Assembly (NCBI GenBank): GCA_035633215.1
Contig: DASQFI010000037.1
Coordinates: forward strand, 95,579-159,578
DNA: 64,000 nucleotides
DNA from: DASQFI01 sp035633215
GTDB lineage: Bacteria; Acidobacteriota; Vicinamibacteria; Vicinamibacterales; SCN-69-37
Direction of reading: 5' to 3'
Of this stretch, positions 42,225 through 50,911 are shown in pieces. Both the position numbers and the translations under genes were made by a program. The number at the start of each line of letters is the position of its first letter. Within the stretch, counting starts at the first letter, position 1. The notes beneath the pieces are model-generated. The model was not told the DNA's origin and made no database searches. It worked only from the letters and a program-made list of their open reading frames with translations.

Positions 42225-44609
42225 TTAACGTGGCATCCCCAGACGCGTGACGAGTTTCTGAAACCGATCCTCGCCACGCAGCGTCCGGAACCAGGGCGCC
42301 ACTTCAATCTGGACAATCGCGAAGTCGTGCTCGTCGTAGGCCTTGTCGAGCCAGTCGAGCGCCGTGTTGCGCTCGCCGAGCGCGGCATAAACGATCGCCG
42401 GCGCCGAGGCTGGCACGTACTGGCGCGACGCCATTGCCTGCAGCTCGGTCAGCACGCCCATCGCGGCCGGCTTCGCGCCCTGCTTCGCGTACGCGGCGCC
42501 GAGGTGCGCCATCACGACCGGGCTGTTCTCCGAGAGCAGCAGCGCGCGCTTGAGCTCGGCGATCGCTTCGTCGTGCTGATTCGCCCCACTCAGCGCGATT
42601 CCCAGCCCGCGGTGGGCCGAGACCGAGTTCGAGTCGAGGGTCAGCGTCTTTCGGAACTGCGTGATCGCCTCCGCGTGCTGGCCGGCGTAGAGCAGATACC
42701 AGGCGAGATCGCTGTTCACGATTGGCGACAGCGCGTCGAGATCGAGCGCCCGCCGCACCTCGGCGATCGCGTCCGACACGCGGCCGACGGTGGCGAGGTA
42801 CATCGCGTACTGGTTGTGCGCGAGGGCCGACGACGGGTTGAGCGAGATGCCCTGCTCGAACTCGCGGCGCGCCGCCGACCAGTCCCAATCGAGCCAGAGT
42901 TTGATCTGCCCGAGCGAGACGTGCGCTTCGGCGAGCGTCGGATCGAGCTTCAGCGCCTGTTCGGCGGCGGTCTTGGCCTCCGTGATCGCCTCGACCCAGT
43001 ACGAGCCGAGGAGGAGGTACGAATCGGCGAGCCCGGCGTACGCCAGGGCGTAGCTCGGGTCCTTCTGGATCGCGCGCTGGAAGTACTCGATGGCGCTCTT
43101 GAAGCCGGCAATCGTGCCCTTGTTGGAGTTGTACCGGCCCTGGAGATAGTACTGATACGCCTCCGGGTCGTCGGTGTACCGCTTCGTCGCGAGCTTCTTC
43201 TCGTCGCCGGACATCCGCGGGCGCAGCTTCTTGAGGATCTCGCCCGCGATCTCTTCCTGCACGGTCAGCAGCTCCGCTTCAGGACGGTCGTAGAGGTTGC
43301 CCCAGAGCTGCGCGCCCGTCTCGACGTTCATCACTTCGGCGCCGATGATCAGCCGGTTGTTCCGCTTCGTAATGCGTCCGGTCACGACGGCCCCGACCTT
43401 CAGAGTACGGCCGACCTCTTGCGGATCGACGTCCGGCTTGCCTTTGTAGCGAAACACGACGCTGCGCGCCGCCACACGCAGATCGGGCAACTGGGCGAGT
43501 CCGTTGATGAGCGTCTCGGTCATCCCGTCGGTCAGGTATTCGGCGTCGGACGCCTGGCCGGCGGCGACGAACGGCAGCACCGCGACCGAGTCGATCGCCG
43601 TGCCGGTGCCGCGCAGGAGCCAATAGCCCAGGCCGGCGAGGACGGCCAGCACGACCACGGCGGCGGCCGCGAGTATGAACGGCTTTCTGGCCGGCGCGGG
43701 CGCCTGCACCGCGGAGTTCCCGGTCGAGCCGCTGCCGACTTTCGACGAGCCCGTCTCGCGCTGCAGCCGCTTCAGGTCCGCGCGCAGCTCCGCCGCGGTC
43801 TGGTAGCGGAGGTCGCGATCCTTTTCGAGCGCCTTCGCGACGATGTGGTCGAACTCGGCCGGCACGTGCGGGTTGAGGTTGCTCGGCGGCGTCGCCAGCC
43901 CGTGCAGGATCGCGTCGAACACCAGCGCCGACGTGCGGCCCATGAACGGCTCGCGCCCGGTCGCCATCTCGTGGAGCACGACGCCAAACGAGAAGAGATC
44001 GCTGCGCGGGTCGAGATCCTGCCCGCGCGCCTGTTCCGGCGACATGTACGAGAGCGTGCCGAGGGTCTGGCCGTGGTCCGTCGTGGTCGGAGAGGCCATC
44101 ACGGTGTCGGAAAACGGATCGACCGGCGTCCCGCGCGGGTGCGCGAGCTTCGCCAGTCCGAAGTCGAGCATCTTGATCTGCCCGCGCTCGGTCACGAAGA
44201 TGTTGGCCGTCTTGATGTCGCGGTGAATCAGGCGCAGCGAGTGCGCGGCGTCGAGCGCGTCGGCGATCTGCACGCCGAAGTCGAGCACCGTCTCCATCGG
44301 CAGCGAGCCATGCGCGAGCCGCCGGCGCAGCGTCGTGCCGTCCAGCAGCTCCATCACCAGGAAGGGCAGGTCGCCGTGCCGGCCGATATCGTAGAGCGCG
44401 CAGATGTGCGGATGGCTGAGCGAGGAGGCGGCCCGCGCCTCACGCTGGAACCGCTCGAGCGCCGCCGCATCCTGCGAGAGCTTGGCCGAGAGAAACTTCA
44501 CGGCGACCTGCCGGCCCAGACGGGTATCCTCCGCGCGATAGACGACACCCATGCCACCTTCGCCGATCTTGTCCAGAATCCGGTAGTGGGTGACGGTCTC
44601 GCCGATCAT
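42225..44609 (-). CDS. Serine/threonine protein kinase with TPR domain
   Basis: 794 residues. N-terminal active kinase: IGEGGMGVVYRAEDTRLGRQ (about 15-34), VAVK lysine, HRDIKTANIFV (about 149-159), DFGLAKL, and SYMSPEQARG. One transmembrane helix (about 310-333) follows. Then a TolB/FlgO-like domain (SVAVLPFVAAGQASDAEYLT...VTGRITKRNNRLIIGAEVMN) and about seven TPRs to the end. This kinase-TolB-TPR architecture is typical of acidobacteria and myxobacteria; the outer part probably senses envelope proteins. Targets unknown. It is divergent from the small cysteine-rich gene. Confidence 0.92.
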   Translation of the reverse strand: MIGETVTHYRILDKIGEGGMGVVYRAEDTRLGRQVAVKFLSAKLSQDAAALERFQREARAASSLSHPHICALYDIGRHGDLPFLVMELLDGTTLRRRLAHGSLPMETVLDFGVQIADALDAAHSLRLIHRDIKTANIFVTERGQIKMLDFGLAKLAHPRGTPVDPFSDTVMASPTTTDHGQTLGTLSYMSPEQARGQDLDPRSDLFSFGVVLHEMATGREPFMGRTSALVFDAILHGLATPPSNLNPHVPAEFDHIVAKALEKDRDLRYQTAAELRADLKRLQRETGSSKVGSGSTGNSAVQAPAPARKPFILAAAAVVVLAVLAGLGYWLLRGTGTAIDSVAVLPFVAAGQASDAEYLTDGMTETLINGLAQLPDLRVAARSVVFRYKGKPDVDPQEVGRTLKVGAVVTGRITKRNNRLIIGAEVMNVETGAQLWGNLYDRPEAELLTVQEEIAGEILKKLRPRMSGDEKKLATKRYTDDPEAYQYYLQGRYNSNKGTIAGFKSAIEYFQRAIQKDPSYALAYAGLADSYLLLGSYWVEAITEAKTAAEQALKLDPTLAEAHVSLGQIKLWLDWDWSAARREFEQGISLNPSSALAHNQYAMYLATVGRVSDAIAEVRRALDLDALSPIVNSDLAWYLLYAGQHAEAITQFRKTLTLDSNSVSAHRGLGIALSGANQHDEAIAELKRALLLSENSPVVMAHLGAAYAKQGAKPAAMGVLTELQAMASRQYVPASAPAIVYAALGERNTALDWLDKAYDEHDFAIVQIEVAPWFRTLRGEDRFQKLVTRLGMPR

Positions 44610-44732
44610 TTCCAGATCAACAGTCGATCGTACGGCGGGGTCCGGACCGAGTCAAGAAACCCTGGCCCTTTGACGCGCGAGCCTGGCAGGCGGCCCGGAG
44701 CTGTGGTAAAGGTGTTTCAGGATCCACCTACT

Positions 44733-45047
44733 ATGCTCCTGCTCACGCGCAACCCGACCCCCACCGGCATTGCCGACATTCTGACCAAGATCGTTGACGA
44801 AGCATTCGATCGCAGCCGTATCCGCTGCCCGGTCTGCGAGTGGCAGCCCCAGCCCTCCAGCCTCTGGACCTGCGTGGACAATCCGCATCCTGAAGTGTTT
44901 CTGGCCGGGTGCGGCCGATCGTGGAACACGTTCGAGACGTTCGGCGCGTGCCCAGGTTGCGCGCACCAGTGGCAGTGGACCGCGTGTCTCGCCTGCGGCC
45001 AGTGGTCGCCGCATGAGCTGTGGTACGACGACGAGCCGGACGACTAG
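44733..45047 (+). CDS. Small cysteine-rich (zinc-ribbon/RING-like) protein
   Basis: 104 residues from the ATG at 44733. After a helical start (TGIADILTKIVDEAFDRS) come four Cys pairs or singles: CPVC (about 32-35), WTC (about 47), GC (about 60), CPGC (about 73-76) and CLAC (about 85-88), with conserved-looking Trp (WNTFETFGACPGCAHQWQWT). The pattern suggests two bound zinc ions in a cross-brace or double ribbon. No named family is recognised. The very long open frame upstream of 44733 is antisense to the kinase gene. A divergent position to the kinase hints at a link. Confidence 0.65.
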   Translation: MLLLTRNPTPTGIADILTKIVDEAFDRSRIRCPVCEWQPQPSSLWTCVDNPHPEVFLAGCGRSWNTFETFGACPGCAHQWQWTACLACGQWSPHELWYDDEPDD

Positions 45048-45050
45048 CAG

Positions 45051-45086
45051 GCGCTGAAAACGCGGCCTGAACGTCGAACGTAGAAC
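45051..45086. repeat. Hairpin plus GAACGTA repeat after the small Cys-rich gene
   Basis: An imperfect hairpin built on CAGGC and GCCTG with TGAAAA in its loop (45051-45069) is followed by GAACGTCGAACGTAGAAC (45069-45086). The layout copies that at 48803-48860. It lies in the 71-bp gap before the sugar dehydrogenase gene. Confidence 0.5.
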
Positions 45087-45118
45087 CCGTCAGGACCTTT
45101 CGCCTCCCGAGGTGGTAC

Positions 45119-46387
45119 ATGAAGATGACCGTGCGATTTCGTTTCAGGGCAGCGACCGTCGGCGCGCTCGCGGTCGCCTCGATCGCCGTCGGACTTGCCC
45201 GGCAGACACCGCCACCGCCACCTGGCGGCCAGCGGCCGGGCGGCCCTCCGGCCGGCGGACGACAGGGCGGGGCGCCGTTCCCGCGCGTGCCCGCGCTGCC
45301 GTTCCCGAAAGAGGCGAGGACGTTCGACACGCTCGCCGGGCCGATTCGCGTCGTGCCGTTCGTGAGCGGCCTCGTCAGTCCCTGGAGCCTCGCGTTTCTG
45401 CCGAATGGCGACATGCTCGTCGCGGAACGCACCGGTCAGCTGCGCCTGATCCAGAAGGGTGTGCTCGCGCCTCAGCCGATCGCGGGCGTGCCGCCGGTCG
45501 TCTCAGCGGGACAGGGCGGCCTCCTCGATGTCGTGCTGCATCCGAAGTTTGCCGACAACACGTTCGTCTACTTCACCTATTCGAAGAAAGGTGAGCGCGG
45601 CAACACGACGGCGCTCGCGCGCGGCAAATTCGACGGACAGGCGCTGACCGACGTGCAGGATCTCTTCGTCGCCGACGCGTGGAGCACCGGGTCGGCGCAC
45701 TTCGGCTCGCGGATCGTGTTCGCCCGCGACGGCACGATCTTCATGACGGTGGGCGAACGCAACGATCGCACGCGCGCCCAGGACACGTCGCACCACGCCG
45801 GGAAGGTCCTGCGCCTTCGCGACGACGGCACGGTGCCGCCCGACAATCCGTTCGTCGGACGCGCCGGCGTGCGCCCCGAGATCTACTCGTATGGCCATCG
45901 CAACATGCAAGGCCTGGCGCTGCATCCGGACACAGGCGCGGTGTGGGAAACGGAACACGGGCCGCAGGGCGGCGACGAGCTCAACGTGATCTCGCCCGGC
46001 AAGAATTACGGCTGGCCGGTCGTCACGTTTGGCCGTGAGTATTCGGGCGAAGTGATCACGGATCGGCCGTGGCGCGAGGACATGGAACCGCCCGTGACGA
46101 TCTGGGTGCCATCGCCCGGCCTCTCGGGCCTCACGTTCTACACGGGCGACAAGTTCCCGGGCTGGAAGGGCAATCTCTTCGCCGGCGGGCTCGCGGGGCT
46201 CTCGGTCCAGCGCGTCGTGTTCACGCCGCGCGGCCTGGTCGGACGCGAGACCCTGATCGGCGAGCTGCGTCAGCGCGTGCGTGACGTGCGCGAAGGACCC
46301 GACGGGTTCCTGTACGTCCTGACGGACGCGAACGCGGGCGGCATCCTGCGAATCGAGCCCGCGCCGCCGACGTCAGGCGGCCGTTAG
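45119..46387 (+). CDS. PQQ-dependent aldose sugar dehydrogenase-like protein
   Basis: 422 residues from the ATG at 45119, preceded by GAGGTGG. A signal peptide (about 1-28) and a Pro/Gly-rich linker precede a six-bladed soluble glucose dehydrogenase-type propeller: FVSGLVSPWSLAFLPNGDML (about 81-100), GGLLDVVLHPKF, GSRIVFARDG, MTVGERNDR, and the strong signature YGHRNMQGLALHPDTGAVWE with EHGPQGGDELNVI. Oxidation of aldoses at PQQ in the periplasm is the expected activity. No PQQ biosynthesis gene is in the window. Confidence 0.9.
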   Translation: MKMTVRFRFRAATVGALAVASIAVGLARQTPPPPPGGQRPGGPPAGGRQGGAPFPRVPALPFPKEARTFDTLAGPIRVVPFVSGLVSPWSLAFLPNGDMLVAERTGQLRLIQKGVLAPQPIAGVPPVVSAGQGGLLDVVLHPKFADNTFVYFTYSKKGERGNTTALARGKFDGQALTDVQDLFVADAWSTGSAHFGSRIVFARDGTIFMTVGERNDRTRAQDTSHHAGKVLRLRDDGTVPPDNPFVGRAGVRPEIYSYGHRNMQGLALHPDTGAVWETEHGPQGGDELNVISPGKNYGWPVVTFGREYSGEVITDRPWREDMEPPVTIWVPSPGLSGLTFYTGDKFPGWKGNLFAGGLAGLSVQRVVFTPRGLVGRETLIGELRQRVRDVREGPDGFLYVLTDANAGGILRIEPAPPTSGGR

Positions 46388-46403
46388 GAAGGGGGCTTGG
46401 GCC

Positions 46404-47468
46404 TTACCGCAACCGCGTCAGCCGGACGGACACGCGACGCACCGCGCCGGGCGCCGGCCGCCACTGCATCAGAATCGGCGTCTGGTACGTGCCTTCGACG
46501 ATCGCGCCGCGATTGGCCTGATTGGCATCCGACACGACGAGATCGACCGATCGCCGCATCCGCAGGAACCGTGACGCCGGTCCTTCGAGCGTGCGCGCGA
46601 GGATGCGCTCGATGCGCGACGCTTCGAGCCCCAGCGCCTCGACCAGCCGGTTGAGCGCCCGCACCAAATCGTACTGCGCGTAGCCGAGCGCCTTGCTCGG
46701 CACGGCGAGCGGGTCGCTCCACGCGTGACGCGCCTTCTCGGCGGCAAACCGCAGCGGGTTGTGGAGAACTTCGGCCAGGTCGTGCTGCATGAGCAGCGTC
46801 TCGTATTCGTTGACGGTGAGGCTGGCGTGCTGCTCGCCCGGCGCCAGCTCGAGACGCACCCGGCCCTTGGCGACGCCGTGACGCTCGATGAACGAGGTCA
46901 GCTGCTCGTAAATCCCGAGCCGCCCATCTTTCAGGTTCACGGCGTCAATCGGATGCGACGACACCGGCACCTCGAACATCGTCGAGGCGACGTCTTCCTC
47001 GTGGTCGTAGCCGATGAGCGTCGTCACGCGGCGACGCGGCTGTCCCTGGTTCGTGCCGTCGAGATCGACGAAGTAGACGGCGCCCGGCCGCCGCGCGTCT
47101 GACGAGACGCACGAGCGCAGGCCGCCGCCGATGAACGTGAGATGCGAATCCGCGTTGGCCGGCTCCACCGCACGCTCGCTCGGGGCCAGCTCCTGACGCA
47201 GATGGAGCTGATCGTGGAGGTATCCGGCGCCTTCGGGGAACACGGCGCGGAAGACATCCAGGTACGGCTCGATCGCTTGCGGCCGCGAGGACAGCCGGGC
47301 GGCCAGACTCTGCGGGAGAAAGCCGGCGGTGGTATGGCGCGACAGGTAGAGGCAGCGCGCGTGGGCCGAGAGCGCGGCGCCAAAAGCGGCGGCCGCGCGC
47401 GCCCGGATGTCGATTACGTCGAGCCGCGCGCGGGGTCTGATCTCGAGGGCGAGTTCAACTGGTGGCAC
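46404..47468 (-). CDS. YjbQ-like (UPF0047-related) protein with extra C-terminal domain
   Basis: 354 residues from a GTG at 47468. The N-terminal third has the YjbQ-like SRHTTAGFLPQSLAARL (about 43-59) and HLTFIGGGLRSCVSSDARRP (about 109-128), near the conserved HTTA and HxxAxxxG sites of UPF0047. The rest (about 150-354; GYDHEEDVASTMFEVPVSS, YEQLTSFIERHGVAKGRVRL) is not recognised. Function unknown. A 17-bp palindrome lies 36 bp upstream. The family match is partial. Confidence 0.5.
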   Translation of the reverse strand: MPPVELALEIRPRARLDVIDIRARAAAAFGAALSAHARCLYLSRHTTAGFLPQSLAARLSSRPQAIEPYLDVFRAVFPEGAGYLHDQLHLRQELAPSERAVEPANADSHLTFIGGGLRSCVSSDARRPGAVYFVDLDGTNQGQPRRRVTTLIGYDHEEDVASTMFEVPVSSHPIDAVNLKDGRLGIYEQLTSFIERHGVAKGRVRLELAPGEQHASLTVNEYETLLMQHDLAEVLHNPLRFAAEKARHAWSDPLAVPSKALGYAQYDLVRALNRLVEALGLEASRIERILARTLEGPASRFLRMRRSVDLVVSDANQANRGAIVEGTYQTPILMQWRPAPGAVRRVSVRLTRLR

Positions 47469-47503
47469 GGCGGCTCACAGGAGCACGATAGGCTACCACA
47501 GTT

Positions 47504-47520
47504 ACTTTGTAATGCAAAGT
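47504..47520. promoter_or_regulatory. Palindromic operator-like site upstream of the YjbQ-like gene
   Basis: ACTTTG (47504-47509) and CAAAGT (47515-47520) form a perfect 6-bp inverted repeat around TAATG in an otherwise GC-rich gap. On the minus strand the site overlaps a possible -35 (TTACAA), with TATCGT 16 bases on as a possible -10 of the gene starting at 47468. A dimeric repressor site is a reasonable guess; no regulator gene is adjacent. Confidence 0.45.
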
Positions 47521-47635
47521 TTTGCCGGAGCGCGGCGGGCGTCATCAGACGTGACCGATCGTAACACCTCCGCCGGCCCATGTTACGAAGCGTTATCGAC
47601 AGGAGCCGGCCGTAGAATTAGCCCGGCACCCGCAC

Positions 47636-48013
47636 ATGGCCGCCGTCAAGCGATTCCCGGCCCGGCTCCTCGGCACGCTGGACGAGACCAAATACCTCTG
47701 GATTCGCGCGGGGAACGTGCACCGGTTCATCGGTATCTGGGCGGTCGTCGTGGACGGACGCGTCTTCGTGCGGTCGTGGACGCTCAAGCCGGAGGGATGG
47801 CATCGTACGTTCCAGACCGGCCCGGCCGGCGCCATTCGGATCGGACACCGCGTGATTCGGATCCGCGCAGTCAGGACACGCGGCGAGCGGATCCTTCGCG
47901 CCGTCGATCGAGCGTACGCCGGGAAGTACACGACCGCGTCCAACCTGAAGTACGTCCGCGGGCTGTCGCGAGGACGCCGCCGCGCATCCACCACGGAGCT
48001 CCTGCCGCGTTAG
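47636..48013 (+). CDS. DUF2255 family protein
   Basis: 125 residues. The conserved core is ETKYLWIRAGNVHRFIGIWA (about 16-35) followed by VVVDGRVFVRSWTLKPEGWH and IRIGHRVIRIRAVRTRGERI, which fits the DUF2255 pattern, a small split-barrel-like family related in shape to flavin-binding nitroreductase-like proteins. The biochemical role is unknown. It starts at ATG 47636 and is followed after 18 bp by the TauE-like gene on the same strand. Confidence 0.75.
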   Translation: MAAVKRFPARLLGTLDETKYLWIRAGNVHRFIGIWAVVVDGRVFVRSWTLKPEGWHRTFQTGPAGAIRIGHRVIRIRAVRTRGERILRAVDRAYAGKYTTASNLKYVRGLSRGRRRASTTELLPR

Positions 48014-48031
48014 AGCCGTTCTCACTTCCTC

Positions 48032-48802
48032 ATGATGCTTCTTGTCCTCTGCGCGGTCGCTGCTGGTGCGTCGGCGCTCACCTTTGTCTCCGGATTCGGC
48101 CTCGGGACGATCCTCCTGCCTGCGTTCGCGTTGTTCTACCCAGTCGAACAGGCGGTGGCGTCCACGGCCGTCGTGCATTTTCTCAATGGACTTTTCAAGG
48201 TCGGTCTGGTCGGCAGACACGCGGACAGAACAGTGGTGCTGCTCTTTGGTCTGCCCGCCATCGCGGCAGCGCTCGTGGGCGCGTGGACCCTCGATCGATT
48301 GGCGGGCGCCGCGCCGCTCGCGCGCTATCAGTTCCTGGGCATCGACGGAGAGATCACGTTCGTGAAGCTCGTCGTCGGCGCGCTGCTGCTCGCGTTCACG
48401 CTTCTGGAGATGATTCCCCAACTGAGAGCGATCTCGTTTTCCCCGGCCCATCTGCCGCTTGGCGGCGTGTTGAGCGGGTTCTTCGGCGGACTGTCTGGTC
48501 TCCAGGGCGCGCTGCGTTCGGCGTTTCTCGTTCGCGCCGGGTTATCGAAGGAAGCGTACGTCGCCTCCGGTGTCGTGATTGCGTGCCTCATCGATCTCGG
48601 ACGGATCGGCGTCTACGCGCGCTCGCTGTCCGACGACGTGTCGCTCGACTACGGCACGCTGGGCGGCGCGGTCGCGGCGGCATTTGCGGGCTCGTGGCTG
48701 GGCAACCGCTTTCTCAAGAAGACGACGCTCCGCAGCGTGCAACGGATCGTTGCGGTGATGCTCGCGATCTTCGCGGTCGGCCTCGTGCTGGGATGGCTCT
48801 GA
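48032..48802 (+). CDS. TauE/SafE family membrane permease
   Basis: 256 residues, about eight hydrophobic helices. The first repeat begins VAAGASALTFVSGFGLGTIL (about 9-28), with the family-typical gly-rich turn, ASTAVVHFLNGLFKVGLVGR, and the second repeat has LPLGGVLSGFFGGLSGLQGA. TauE/SafE proteins are predicted to export sulfite or organosulfonates across the inner membrane, but substrates vary. No sulfur genes are nearby. Confidence 0.88.
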   Translation: MMLLVLCAVAAGASALTFVSGFGLGTILLPAFALFYPVEQAVASTAVVHFLNGLFKVGLVGRHADRTVVLLFGLPAIAAALVGAWTLDRLAGAAPLARYQFLGIDGEITFVKLVVGALLLAFTLLEMIPQLRAISFSPAHLPLGGVLSGFFGGLSGLQGALRSAFLVRAGLSKEAYVASGVVIACLIDLGRIGVYARSLSDDVSLDYGTLGGAVAAAFAGSWLGNRFLKKTTLRSVQRIVAVMLAIFAVGLVLGWL

Positions 48803-48860
48803 CAGGTTGCTGAAAATGCCAGCAACCTGAACTTAGAACTTCGAACTTAGAACTTCGAAC
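48803..48860. repeat. Hairpin plus GAACTTA-type repeat between convergent genes
   Basis: CAGGTTGCT (48803-48811) pairs with AGCAACCTG (48821-48829) directly after the TauE stop. It is followed by a run of GAACTTAGAACTTC units (48829-48860). The minus-strand PKD-like gene stops inside the repeat at 48833, so the repeat encodes the C-terminus of that protein. Likely a transcription end; no T run is present. Confidence 0.65.
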
Positions 48861-49294
48861 TGCGGAATCTCGTCCCGGACCTGAACGGTGACCTTGGCCG
48901 CCACCATCACCTTCGAGCCTTGCAAGAGCCGGAAGGTCACGTCGTAGTTCCCCGGCAGACGGAACATGTGGTCCTGCGTGAAGCGCCGTCGGATTTCGCT
49001 CTTGCCCTTTTCGTACGGCTCGCAGTCATAGCCGGCCTGCGAACGCGTCTCGTCGCCCCAGTCCCACTCGACCTTGGCGCAGTAGTAGTCCTCGAAGTCG
49101 TTGGCGCCACCGGTGAGTTCGGCCGTGAACACGCTGCGGAACGGCACGAACCCGGTGTTGGGGCTGGCGCGCATCGTGAGTTGAGGCTTGCCGGCCGGCT
49201 TCTGTTGCTCGGCCAGTGCGGCCGGTGCCCACAGGCTCGCACTGAAACTGACCATGACGATCCCAAGTGACCTCTTGACGCGCTCTGGTATCAT
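48833..49294 (-). CDS. Exported PKD-like protein
   Basis: 153 residues from the ATG at 49294; the long upstream open frame is antisense to pepA and is rejected. Signal peptide about 1-28 (APAALAEQ). The body has a PKD-type Ig fold: RASPNTGFVPFRSVFTAELT (about 41-60), VEWDWGDETRSQ with the WDWGD signature, and GNYDVTFRLLQGSKVMVAAK. Secreted or periplasmic; function unknown. The last residues FEVLSSKF are read from the intergenic GAACTTA repeat, so the original stop may have been replaced. Confidence 0.7.
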   Translation of the reverse strand: MIPERVKRSLGIVMVSFSASLWAPAALAEQQKPAGKPQLTMRASPNTGFVPFRSVFTAELTGGANDFEDYYCAKVEWDWGDETRSQAGYDCEPYEKGKSEIRRRFTQDHMFRLPGNYDVTFRLLQGSKVMVAAKVTVQVRDEIPQFEVLSSKF

Positions 49295-49378
49295 CGTCTG
49301 CTCTTCTTTTAGGACGTTTTCAAGTCTAGCGCGGTTTCCCCGTGTAATCCGTTCGCTTCGGAGGAGAGTGGCCGGCTG

Positions 49379-50911
49379 ATGGTGGAATCGACCGTTCCCA
49401 GCGCGTTCGTGTGCCGATCCACGCGGCCGGAAGACGCCGAAGTCGACGTGCTGTTCGTGCCCGTCTTCGAACAAGACGATCGCCTGGGCGATGTCCCGGG
49501 ACTCGACGAGGCCACGGGCGGCGAACTTGCGCGCGCGCGATCGAGCGGCGAGTTCCGCGCCAAGCTCTACGACGTCTTCATCACGCCCGTCACCGGCCAG
49601 GGCTGGAAGGCGCACCGAATCGCGCTGGTCGGCGCGGGGGATCCCGTGGACGCCGACGCCGAACGCCTCCGCCGCGTGGCCGCGACGTGTGGCTACGTCG
49701 CGCGGCGGCGATCGGCCGCGTCGATGGGATGGCTGGTACGGCGCGGCCTCGACGGGCTGCGCGCCGCGCAAAACGCGGCCGACGGTCTCTCGGCCGCCGA
49801 ATTCGATTCCGCCGTCTACAAGCACGCCGGCGATTCGGCGGGCGCGTTCCCGTCTCACGTCGAGATCGTCGCGCCCGGACTCGACCCGACCGCGCTCCGC
49901 GACGCCGTGCGGCGCGGCCAGGTGATCGGCGAGAGCGCCAACTTCGCGCGCGCGCTGAGCAACGAACCGGGCAACGTGCTCACGCCCCGCGAATTCGCGG
50001 CGCGCGTCTCGGCGATGGCGTCGGCGGTGGGCCTCGGGATCGAAGTGCTCGACGAGCGCAAGATGCGCGAGCTCGGGATGGGACTGCTGCTGGGCGTCGC
50101 GCAGGGCAGCGCCGAACCGCCGCGGCTCATCGTCCTGCGCTACGAGCCGGCTGGCGCGCCGGCGGCGCCCGTGCTGGGGTTCGTCGGCAAGGGCATCACG
50201 TTCGACTCCGGCGGCATCTCCATCAAGCCGGCCGACGGCATGGAGCGGATGAAAGACGACATGGCGGGCGGCGCCGCGGTGGCCGCGGCCATGCGCGCGC
50301 TCAAGCTCCTCGACGCGCCGTGCCGGGTCCTCGGACTGATTCCGACGACCGAGAACATGCCCGGCGGACGGGCGACGCGCCCCGGTGACGTGATTCGAGG
50401 CGCGAGCGGCAAGACCGTCGAGGTGATCAACACCGACGCCGAAGGCCGGCTGATTCTCGGTGACGCGCTCTGGTACGCGCAGGAGCTCGGCGCGACGCAC
50501 CTGATCGACATCGCGACGCTCACCGGCGCGTGCATGGTCGCGCTTGGACACACGGTGTCCGGCTTGTTCGGAACACCGGACGGGTGGGTGGACACGGTGC
50601 GAACAACCGCCGCGAACGCCGGCGATCGCGTCTGGCCGATGCCGATCTACGAGGAAGCCCGCGAGCAGCTCCGCAGCGAGATTGCCGACATGATCAATAG
50701 CGCCGGCCGGCCGGGCGGCGCGGTGACCGCGGCCGCATTCCTTCGTGAATTCGTGAACGATCGGCCGTGGGCGCACCTCGACATCGCCGGCACCGCCTGG
50801 GCCGAAACGGCCGAGCCGTATCAGCCAAAGGGCGCGACCGGCGTCGCCGTGCGCGTTCTTACGGAGCTGGGCTTGACGGGCGGGCGTCCGGGTCCGGCAC
50901 GGCGGACGTAA
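49379..50911 (+). CDS. pepA: Leucyl aminopeptidase (M17)
   Basis: 510 residues. A cytoplasmic two-metal aminopeptidase that trims N-terminal residues. The N-terminal macrodomain-like part (about 1-165) leads to the catalytic part: FARALSNEPGNVLTPREFAA, GKGITFDSGGISIKPADGME (metal Lys/Asp), KDDMAGGAAVAAAM and VINTDAEGRLILGDALWYAQ (signature NTDAEGRL). Near the end it has RPWAHLDIAGTAW. Start ATG at 49379. It overlaps the 3' end of a small convergent membrane-protein gene by 53 bp. Confidence 0.94.
   Translation: MVESTVPSAFVCRSTRPEDAEVDVLFVPVFEQDDRLGDVPGLDEATGGELARARSSGEFRAKLYDVFITPVTGQGWKAHRIALVGAGDPVDADAERLRRVAATCGYVARRRSAASMGWLVRRGLDGLRAAQNAADGLSAAEFDSAVYKHAGDSAGAFPSHVEIVAPGLDPTALRDAVRRGQVIGESANFARALSNEPGNVLTPREFAARVSAMASAVGLGIEVLDERKMRELGMGLLLGVAQGSAEPPRLIVLRYEPAGAPAAPVLGFVGKGITFDSGGISIKPADGMERMKDDMAGGAAVAAAMRALKLLDAPCRVLGLIPTTENMPGGRATRPGDVIRGASGKTVEVINTDAEGRLILGDALWYAQELGATHLIDIATLTGACMVALGHTVSGLFGTPDGWVDTVRTTAANAGDRVWPMPIYEEAREQLRSEIADMINSAGRPGGAVTAAAFLREFVNDRPWAHLDIAGTAWAETAEPYQPKGATGVAVRVLTELGLTGGRPGPARRT

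Noticed and set aside
42327..44732. Plus-strand open frame of about 800 codons running into the small cysteine-rich gene
   Set aside because: It is antisense to a clear Ser/Thr kinase gene; only the part from the ATG at 44733 has protein-like composition.
50777..50858. Extension of the PKD-like minus-strand gene across pepA (frame 48833-50776)
   Set aside because: The upstream part is antisense to leucyl aminopeptidase, and a signal peptide begins at the ATG at 49294.
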